From assembly GCA_011389755.1 (NCBI GenBank), contig JAABTR010000005.1:1-11919 (forward strand): 11,919 bases of DNA, read 5' to 3'. How positions within the stretch are numbered: position 1 is the stretch's first letter; the number at the start of each line of letters is the position of its first letter. The DNA is from Deltaproteobacteria bacterium. GTDB taxonomy: Bacteria > Myxococcota_A > Polyangia > JAAYKL01. This document shows, one piece after another, positions 6,713 to 11,919 of this stretch. The notes below the pieces were generated by a model. The model made no database searches. It saw only the letters and a list, made by a program, of their open reading frames with translations, and was not told the DNA's origin. Made by a program: the position numbers and the translations under genes.

Positions 6713-6734
6713 CGCCCGTCTTCGAAGACGGGCG
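6713..6734. repeat. Perfect 22-bp palindrome in a divergent promoter region
   Basis: Each 11-base arm is an exact reverse complement of the other; the left half starts CGCCCGTC and the centre is TTCGAA. It lies 22 bp before the ATG at 6757 and just upstream of the likely deiminase promoter. No T-run follows on either strand, so a terminator is unlikely. It could be an operator for a dimeric regulator of both genes, or a 5'-UTR hairpin of the zinc-ribbon gene. Confidence 0.55.
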
Positions 6735-6756
6735 ATCCGAAAAAAAGAACACGACC

Positions 6757-7785
6757 ATGGAAAACCCAGCAGATCAAAAAAAGATTTGCCCCAGATGCCG
6801 CAAAGCCGTGCCGCGAATCCACCGCACCTGCCCGTACTGCGGCTATGACCTGACCTCACAGATACCTCCATCTGTCATCGATCGCGAGTACCTGGCCAAG
6901 GACACCTGGAGTGACGAGACCGACCACGCCAGCACCCCGGCGACGCATTCTTCTGGCTCACCCTCGCTCGAGCCCGTTGGGATAGGATACGAAGGGCACA
7001 GGTCCCAAAACAGACGTTTTACAAACACGGTCGGCATCTCTTCGGAGCTGAAGCTCGGCAGTGTTGAGTCGGCGCGCGCGTCCGAACAAGCACCGAGCCG
7101 TCGACGCGATTCAAGGGCGCCCAAAAATTCTTCCTCGCCCCCACCTTTTGCGGCCTCGCCGGGCAGTCTCCGCCTGGGGATGGACGACAGGATGGATGCT
7201 CGCCCGCCCGTCCCCAATTCGCTCACCAGCCTCGCGGTCACCTCCGTCGTCTTGATGGCGGCCTGGCTTTTACCCGACGTCTGGAAAGATGGCCCCATCT
7301 TCCCAATATCGAAGCTCGACCTCCTGCACGGGCTCGACCTGCTCGCCGCCTTGGCACACCCGGTCGCCGGCGCCTTGTGCCTCATTTTGGTGGCCCTGCC
7401 GATCAAGGCGAAGCTGCGTTGTCTCGCGGCGGCACCCGTGCTCCTGGCGGCTCTCGGCCTCCCCGTCATCATCACCCCCCTCGCAGCATCTGCCGAGAGC
7501 GGAGTCGCTGTTGCTTTGTCGGCGTTGTCCATCCCCGCCGCGCTGGTCGCCTTCCTCGCACTCAAGACCAAGCCGGGAGGCCATATTACCTTGATGCTCA
7601 TACCCGGAGGCATGCTCGCGCTCGTCCTCCAAGGCGCGGCCTCCGGCAGCATCCCGCTCTCTTTGGTCGCCGCTTACAAAGCCCCTTTTGAGCTTTGGGC
7701 GCTGACCTTCGGCATCACCGCGTGTCTCGGCAACTTGCTGGGGGCCTCTGGGCACTCCCAACCGTCAATTTCCAGTTCGACCTAA
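6757..7785 (+). CDS. Zinc-ribbon polytopic membrane protein of unknown function
   Basis: 342 residues. The N-terminus has a treble-type zinc ribbon, CPRC (11-14) and CPYC (25-28), on the cytoplasmic side. A low-complexity Ser/Pro/Arg-rich linker (about 50-150) follows. The C-terminal half is hydrophobic with about six helices, near 157-173, 194-215, 223-245, 249-268, 277-296 and 312-330, ending in a short Ser-rich tail. Zinc-ribbon membrane proteins of this build are common in deltaproteobacteria, but I know no defined function. There is no catalytic motif. The ribosome-binding site is poor (AAAGAA). The gene diverges from the deiminase gene and shares its 167-bp upstream region, including the palindrome, so the two may be co-regulated. 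A run of seven T lies right after its stop, without a clear stem before it. Confidence 0.78.
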   Translation: MENPADQKKICPRCRKAVPRIHRTCPYCGYDLTSQIPPSVIDREYLAKDTWSDETDHASTPATHSSGSPSLEPVGIGYEGHRSQNRRFTNTVGISSELKLGSVESARASEQAPSRRRDSRAPKNSSSPPPFAASPGSLRLGMDDRMDARPPVPNSLTSLAVTSVVLMAAWLLPDVWKDGPIFPISKLDLLHGLDLLAALAHPVAGALCLILVALPIKAKLRCLAAAPVLLAALGLPVIITPLAASAESGVAVALSALSIPAALVAFLALKTKPGGHITLMLIPGGMLALVLQGAASGSIPLSLVAAYKAPFELWALTFGITACLGNLLGASGHSQPSISSST

Positions 7786-7808
7786 ATTTTTTTCGCGCCT
7801 GACCGTCA

Positions 7809-7840
7809 TTAGTACCGAAGCACGCATGCTTCAGTATTGA
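7809..7840. repeat. Imperfect inverted repeat upstream of the lipoprotein promoter
   Basis: GAAGCA (7817-7822) and TGCTTC (7827-7832) pair perfectly around a 4-nt loop. Beyond one mismatch the pairing continues for seven more positions including two G-T pairs. It sits between the stop at 7785 and the TTGACA box at 7848. It may end transcription from the zinc-ribbon gene, though no T-run follows directly, or serve as an operator. Confidence 0.4.
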
Positions 7841-7847
7841 GGGTTTC

Positions 7848-7875
7848 TTGACAGTCATGATATTCGGGCTACAAA
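7848..7875 (+). promoter_or_regulatory. Strong candidate sigma-70 promoter of the lipoprotein gene
   Basis: A perfect TTGACA (7848-7853) is followed after 16 bp by TACAAA (7870-7875), in the most AT-rich part of this region and 66 bp before the ATG at 7942. This is the best promoter-like match in the window. It may also drive the porin and PstS-like genes. Confidence 0.55.
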
Positions 7876-7941
7876 ATTATCGTCTCAGTTCAATCAGGGA
7901 AAATTGCCTCCGTTTGAGAGCAACACCCGAGGAGCCGTTCA

Positions 7942-8517
7942 ATGAGTAACGACGTTTTAAAGCATCTTCCAATCGCGCTGGCGTCCCTAGCGGTTTTGCT
8001 GCTGAGCCAGGCCTGCCAGATTTCGGACGAGGATCGCTGCCCCAGCGATTGGTTCTACGTGCCGGAGCTCAGTGTCTGCTGCCCCGATGAGCCGGAAGGC
8101 GACACCACGAAAAAGTACGTATTCAAAGACGGCGCCTGCGTCGCAGTCGACAAAAACCCGCCCAAAGACACCGGCTCATCCGACGATGCACCGTCGGATA
8201 CCGCCACGGGCGCCACGACAGATGATGCTTCCACCGATGACACATCAACTGACGACACGGGCCCCACCGGTCTCGGCGACTCATGCGCCGACGCCCCGGA
8301 AGTCTGCGAAGGGCTCGATGCCGACTTCTGCGCTGTGAACCCCATCGCTCCCCAGGATGCCTACTGCACTCTCAGAGACTGCAGCCCCGGAGCTTGTCCA
8401 GGCGGATATCAGTGTTGCGACTGCACGACGAGCAGCATTCTCCCCAAGGAAGAGGCCTGTCTCAAAGATGCTGACGCAGCTTTAGCCGGCACCGCTGCCG
8501 GGTGCACCTGCCAATGA
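7942..8517 (+). CDS. Cys-rich putative lipoprotein with Asp/Thr-rich linker
   Basis: 191 residues, with GAGGAG placed 7 nt before the ATG. Residues 7-25 are an export signal ending LLSQAC, a non-canonical lipobox (Ser at -3) that would make Cys25 the lipidated residue. The mature part has a Cys-containing segment (33-66). A low-complexity Asp/Thr/Ser linker follows (75-108, with repeats such as TDDTSTDDTG). The C-terminal domain (112-191) has twelve cysteines, including GYQCCDC and a CTCQ end. Sixteen cysteines after Cys25 suggest several disulphides and an exported location. This layout is typical of myxobacterial-type surface lipoproteins; no function is known. The porin gene starts 62 bp downstream, so the two may be co-transcribed. 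Confidence 0.8.
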   Translation: MSNDVLKHLPIALASLAVLLLSQACQISDEDRCPSDWFYVPELSVCCPDEPEGDTTKKYVFKDGACVAVDKNPPKDTGSSDDAPSDTATGATTDDASTDDTSTDDTGPTGLGDSCADAPEVCEGLDADFCAVNPIAPQDAYCTLRDCSPGACPGGYQCCDCTTSSILPKEEACLKDADAALAGTAAGCTCQ

Positions 8518-8579
8518 GGGCCCGAATCGGTATGAGGTTGCGACATGACGATACTGCGTTGTGCAAGGAGGCAGAAAAG

Positions 8580-10172
8580 ATGAAAACGGTGGCTTGGCTT
8601 TGCTGCCTTGCGTTACTTGTGGCGGCGCCTCTGAGCGCGGCAGCGCAAAACGCCGGAAAAAAGGGTAAAGACGACGACGCTGCCAAGGTCGAAGAGCTGG
8701 AGAAAAAGCTCGCCGACCAGGAAAAGCGCATGCAGAATCTCGAGGAGGAGCTCAAAGGGCAGATCGGCGCGCTCGAAATGCTGGTCGATGAAGAGTCCCG
8801 ACAAGCCCCCCCCGCCATGGAACCCATGGAAAGCCAAGAGGCCTTCGAAGAGGAGCCGTTCGCCGAGGACGCATGGTCCGAAGACGAATTTGGGGACCTG
8901 GGCGATCTCGACGGCGACTGGGCGATGGAAGAGAGCGTCATGGATCGCTTTTTCAACGTCTACGGCTTCTTCGACCTGACCTTCTACAAAAACTGGTTTA
9001 AGAGCGACAGCCCTTTTCTCGCCATCATCAACGACAAGAGTTCGTTCATCATGACGAACATCAACCTCTACGTGGGCAGTCAGATGACCGAGACCCTCTC
9101 TGCTCTCGTCGAGCTGAGGTTTTCGTTCTTGCCCCAGGGGCTCGACCGCAGCCAAAACGTCTACACCGAAAGGCCCGACGGCAGCCTGGCGGGTCCACTG
9201 ATGAAGTTTGAGCGTGAGAACACCTGGCAGCGCGAACCTTTTACCACCCAGGACTTCTGGCGCGGCTCCGTCGCCATCGAGCGCGTGCACTTGACCTACA
9301 CCCCCAAAGACTACTTCAATATCATCGTAGGGCGCTACTTGACCCCCTACGGCATCTGGAACATCGAACACGGCACCACGGTCGTCTTGCCCGCTCACAT
9401 TCCTTACATGCAGATCCGCGAGATGATCCCGCTGGCCCAAACCGGTCTGCAGGTCTACGGGCGCTTCTTCCCGGCCACCAACTGGTACCTGGACTACGCA
9501 GTGACCGTCTCCAACGGGCGCGGGGCCAACACCCCCACCACGTGGAGCGATTACGATGAGAACAAGGCGCTCGGTCTGCGTCTCAAGGCCACTTACGAGG
9601 ACATCGACTGGTCCTTGGAGATGGGAGGCTACGGGTTCTACGGCAAGAACACCGACCGCACCAAGGACGCGATCCTCAACCTGGACAAACAGGAGATGAG
9701 AATCAAAGTCCACAACAACGATGTCTACCAGGACATCGCGCTGGCCGGTGACATCTTGTTCAAGTTTCACGGGCTGCGTCTCCAAGGTGAGTTTATCTGG
9801 CGACGGGCCAACTACGAAATCCCAGACCCCCTCGAGACCTTGGACAAGCTCTTTTTGACGGGTGACCTCTCGTCCGAATTTTACGGTGCGGCGAGCTTCA
9901 CCGGCATGGGGGCCTACGGACTCGTCGCCTACGAGCTGCCGCTGTACGAGATTCTCGGCGACTTCCAGATCATTCCCTACTTCGTCTACGAGTACAACGA
10001 AGCGTTGGACACGAAAACGTTCATCAACAACGACTTTCTGTTCGGCGGCCTCAACTTGAGGCCCTCGGCCTACGTCGCCATCAAGCTCGAGTATTCGTAC
10101 GTCATGCCGCACGAGAAGAAATTTGGTTCTAACGTTCATACGGCCACGGCACAAGTTGCGGTGTCTTTCTGA
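8580..10172 (+). CDS. Outer-membrane beta-barrel porin with N-terminal coiled coil
   Basis: 530 residues. The ATG at 8580 is chosen over an in-frame ATG 78 nt upstream because AAGGAGG stands 8 nt before it and it opens a clean signal peptide (MKTVAWLCCLALLVAAPLSAAA). A charged coiled coil follows (about 35-70, VEELEKKLADQEKRMQNLEEEL), as in porins that trimerise or reach toward peptidoglycan. A very acidic linker covers 80-118. From about residue 127 (VYGFFDLTFYK) to the end, alternating aromatic strands such as YFNIIVGRYLTPYGIW and FQIIPYFVYEYNEA indicate a barrel. The chain ends in Phe, the usual outer-membrane assembly signal. It resembles phosphate-selective (OprP/O) or DcaP-type porins in layout; the solute is not certain. 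A PstS-like gene 35 bp downstream hints at phosphate. Confidence 0.82.
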   Translation: MKTVAWLCCLALLVAAPLSAAAQNAGKKGKDDDAAKVEELEKKLADQEKRMQNLEEELKGQIGALEMLVDEESRQAPPAMEPMESQEAFEEEPFAEDAWSEDEFGDLGDLDGDWAMEESVMDRFFNVYGFFDLTFYKNWFKSDSPFLAIINDKSSFIMTNINLYVGSQMTETLSALVELRFSFLPQGLDRSQNVYTERPDGSLAGPLMKFERENTWQREPFTTQDFWRGSVAIERVHLTYTPKDYFNIIVGRYLTPYGIWNIEHGTTVVLPAHIPYMQIREMIPLAQTGLQVYGRFFPATNWYLDYAVTVSNGRGANTPTTWSDYDENKALGLRLKATYEDIDWSLEMGGYGFYGKNTDRTKDAILNLDKQEMRIKVHNNDVYQDIALAGDILFKFHGLRLQGEFIWRRANYEIPDPLETLDKLFLTGDLSSEFYGAASFTGMGAYGLVAYELPLYEILGDFQIIPYFVYEYNEALDTKTFINNDFLFGGLNLRPSAYVAIKLEYSYVMPHEKKFGSNVHTATAQVAVSF

Positions 10173-10207
10173 TGTGGGGCGCGCAAATGAATGAGAAGGG
10201 CATGATC

Positions 10208-10651
10208 ATGAACACTAAGCTCGCAACCCTCTTTTCAATTGTGTGTGTCGTGGTCTTTACGGCGCTTCCCGCTCGGGCCGAAAGTCCGAACGACATACTC
10301 ATCGTCGCAAACAACAGCGTCAACCTCGACACCATCTCCCTCGACGAGGTCCGCGCCATCTTCCTAAAAAAGCGCAAGAGCTGGCGAGGAGGCGGCAAAG
10401 TGGTCCCCATCAACGCCAAGATGGGAACCTCACTCCGATCGGATTTTGCTCAGAAAGTGCTGGGCATGTCTCCGTCGAGCGAGAAACGATTCTGGGAGGA
10501 ACAGAAGGTCAAGCGAGGTCGCACGGCGCCGCCTGAGCTGAAAACCCCGCTCAAGGGCGTGTTCTCCCTCAAGGGATCCGTGAGCTACGTCCGGCGCAAG
10601 AATTTCAAGCCGGGAGTCGCCAAGATCCTGCTCGTCATACCCTCTCGCTAG
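10208..10651 (+). CDS. Small PstS-like phosphate-binding-type periplasmic protein
   Basis: 147 residues. The ATG at 10208 is chosen because GAAGGG stands 7 nt before it; ATGs at 10172, 10187 and 10202 are in frame but worse placed. A Sec signal peptide ends in ARA at residue 24. The mature part matches one lobe of the PBP-like (PstS) family: ISLDEVRAIFLKKRKSWRGGGKVVPI (split around residues 44-68), then SLRSDFAQKVLG, FWEEQKVKRGRTAPPE, and GSVSYVRR near the end. Full PstS proteins are about twice as long, so this is the single-domain short form often annotated as phosphate ABC transporter substrate-binding protein. No permease or ATPase gene is nearby. It probably works with the upstream porin, or in sensing. 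Its stop overlaps the stop of the convergent transpeptidase gene. Confidence 0.82.
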   Translation: MNTKLATLFSIVCVVVFTALPARAESPNDILIVANNSVNLDTISLDEVRAIFLKKRKSWRGGGKVVPINAKMGTSLRSDFAQKVLGMSPSSEKRFWEEQKVKRGRTAPPELKTPLKGVFSLKGSVSYVRRKNFKPGVAKILLVIPSR

Positions 10652-11919
10652 GACTGAGGCAAAGGCGCCTCTTTGGCCCGCACCTTCGAAGAAGACCTCG
10701 CCACCTCGAAAACCAGCACCTTGGTGCCCTTGTCTCGAGCCCAGGTCACGACCTCGGCATCCTCGGGACGCAGGTGGGGCTGCGTCCAGTCGAAGACCCA
10801 TTCGGCATCTTCGGGCGTCAGATTCACGCAGCCGTGACTCTTGCGAACACCAAAATCGGTGTGCCAATAGGCGCTGTGAATCGCCAAGCCTCGCTCGACG
10901 TGAAAGTACATCACGCTTGGAACGTCCTCCACCCGGATCCTCCCTTGGTACATCCGCAGAGTCTGGATGCGCCGCTTGAGACGAATGCGGTACCGCCCCG
11001 GATCGGTGTTGTCCTCGACCCCTGTGGAGCATGGAACCACGCGCACCAAGCGCTCTGCCTCGAACGCCAGCAAGAGCTGCTCGGCGATGTCCACCGCGAT
11101 CCATCTCTCGCCCTCGTCAACTTTCGGTTGTTTCGCCGGAAAACGCACCCGCGCGATCTCGGCGTCCTTCACATATCCGCCGCCGGGGAGAAGCACGAAC
11201 ACGCCCTCCACGTCCAGGGTCGCCGCCGAGTCTCTCTCATCCAGGATTGACGTCCAGCGACCCAGGTTCCCTATCACTGCCGAATTTTCATCCGGAGCCG
11301 CATGAATTCTTGCGTTATCTTTGATAACGATTCCCAAAAGCCGCTTGTCGCCCAGAGCCGTGACATCCACCCCCAGTCTCTTCTGGGCGGCCGGAAGCAG
11401 CTCTAGCTTATTCGCTTCTATCCAATCGCCTTTGCCCGTGACGCCAAAGCGCACCCCTTCTACTTCCTCGAATCGGTCGATCATCAAGATGGAGTCGCGA
11501 CGCAAGATGACGTGGGGCTTTTTTCTCAGGAGCTTTTTTGGGCTCGAGTAAAGGGGCGTCCTGGCTTCCGTGACGCGATAGGGCCGGCTTTGTGAGACGT
11601 TTTCTTGGCGAGCCTTCGGGCCTCGCTTATCGGATGTCGATTTTTCCAGGTTCTTCCCGCAAATGAAACCTCCGCCAAGACGCTCGAACCACCCCTTGAC
11701 ACAAAGAGGATTCGGCCCGGCTCCCCTGACCTTGATGACCGCACCGGCAAAAATCTTCGCATACACGGTGCCACGGACATTTTTATTGTGATGCACAGGT
11801 GTCTGTCGCAGTGTCCTCACCGTGAGAGAGAAAGCCGCTTCATCGATCTTGGGCGGCGAGGGTTCTGCCCAGGAGCCCCCAGTCGCGAGCCACACCGCCA
11901 ACGCCGCAGCCGCTGTCTT
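10648..11919 (-). CDS. L,D-transpeptidase (YkuD) with SH3-like domains, 5' end outside window
   Basis: 423 codons are visible and the frame is still open at the window edge. The first residues (KTAAAALAVWLATGGSWA) look like the hydrophobic core and end of a signal peptide, so only a short N-terminal piece is missing. Two or three SH3-like segments follow (about 25-90, 115-175 and 185-255). The YkuD domain begins near ERWIAVDIAEQLLLAF and has the catalytic signature IHSAYWHTDFG...SHGCVNL, with the nucleophilic Cys about 60 residues before the end. The enzyme works in the periplasm. It cross-links peptidoglycan stem peptides through 3-3 bonds or attaches proteins to peptidoglycan; sequence alone does not decide between them. 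The C-terminal tail is basic/Ser-rich. It is convergent with the PstS-like gene and its stop overlaps that gene's stop. Confidence 0.92.
   Translation of the reverse strand, partial: KTAAAALAVWLATGGSWAEPSPPKIDEAAFSLTVRTLRQTPVHHNKNVRGTVYAKIFAGAVIKVRGAGPNPLCVKGWFERLGGGFICGKNLEKSTSDKRGPKARQENVSQSRPYRVTEARTPLYSSPKKLLRKKPHVILRRDSILMIDRFEEVEGVRFGVTGKGDWIEANKLELLPAAQKRLGVDVTALGDKRLLGIVIKDNARIHAAPDENSAVIGNLGRWTSILDERDSAATLDVEGVFVLLPGGGYVKDAEIARVRFPAKQPKVDEGERWIAVDIAEQLLLAFEAERLVRVVPCSTGVEDNTDPGRYRIRLKRRIQTLRMYQGRIRVEDVPSVMYFHVERGLAIHSAYWHTDFGVRKSHGCVNLTPEDAEWVFDWTQPHLRPEDAEVVTWARDKGTKVLVFEVARSSSKVRAKEAPLPQS

Noticed and set aside
6026..6853. 275-codon plus-strand frame opposite the deiminase N-terminus
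   Set aside because: It crosses the divergent promoter region and the start of the zinc-ribbon gene, and its product has no recognisable features.
6590..6871. 94-residue upstream extension of the deiminase frame
   Set aside because: It would bury the signal peptide and run through the palindrome and promoter region into the divergent gene. The ATG at 6589 has a well-spaced AGGAG.
6843..7652. 269-codon minus-strand frame opposite the zinc-ribbon membrane protein
   Set aside because: The plus strand has a zinc ribbon and ordered helices; the minus frame lacks a ribosome-binding site and any motif.
7787..7793. Run of seven T after the zinc-ribbon gene as an intrinsic terminator
   Set aside because: I see no stable stem directly before it; the nearby inverted repeat lies downstream of the T-run, not upstream.
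8160..8270. Asp/Thr repeat stretch in the lipoprotein as a possible DNA tandem repeat or CRISPR-like element
   Set aside because: The GAC/ACC/GAT codons vary and there are no regular repeat-spacer units; it is a low-complexity protein linker.
8613..10154. 513-codon open frame on the minus strand opposite the porin
   Set aside because: Val/Glu/Gly-rich antisense product of a gene with strong codon bias; the plus strand has signal peptide, barrel strands and a terminal Phe.

Overview
The window looks like chromosome from a high-GC, Gram-negative bacterium of the former deltaproteobacterial group, probably Myxococcota or a Bradymonadales-like relative. Four things point there: a cysteine-rich repeat (CGNG...DCDG...) on a secreted enzyme, followed by a MYXO-CTERM-like tail; a lipoprotein with an Asp/Thr-rich linker and many cysteines; a stand-alone MshEN (GspE N-terminal) protein; and an outer-membrane porin. 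This placement rests on protein style only. I see no rRNA, tRNA, CRISPR array, insertion sequence or phage gene.

Left part (1-2107). The window opens inside a CDP-alcohol phosphatidyltransferase (PgsA-like) gene. Its visible part appears to carry a second, degenerate copy of the C-terminal helices. A Ste24-type M48 membrane metalloprotease runs convergently, and its last 45 codons lie antisense to the end of the first gene.

Middle-left (2108-4903). Two genes read rightward: a protein with a degenerate acetyl-CoA-synthetase-type ATP-grasp domain, and an MshEN protein with two good c-di-GMP-binding motifs. They could form a signalling or regulatory pair. A perfect 11-bp inverted repeat with a 9-nt loop covers the MshEN stop codon. 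A 100-residue, tryptophan-rich unknown protein follows on the other strand.

Middle (4991-7785). A secreted peptidyl-arginine/agmatine-deiminase-family enzyme and a zinc-ribbon polytopic membrane protein are divergently arranged. The region between them contains a perfect 22-bp palindrome.

Right part (7786-11919). A good sigma-70-type promoter precedes three rightward genes: a Cys-rich lipoprotein, a porin with an N-terminal coiled coil, and a small PstS-like phosphate-binding-type protein. The last two look like an outer-membrane/periplasm uptake or sensing pair. The window closes with a convergent L,D-transpeptidase (YkuD) gene whose 5' end lies outside. The overall theme is the cell envelope: phospholipid synthesis, membrane proteolysis, secreted and lipid-anchored proteins, a porin and peptidoglycan cross-linking. 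There is no gene-free stretch over 300 bases.
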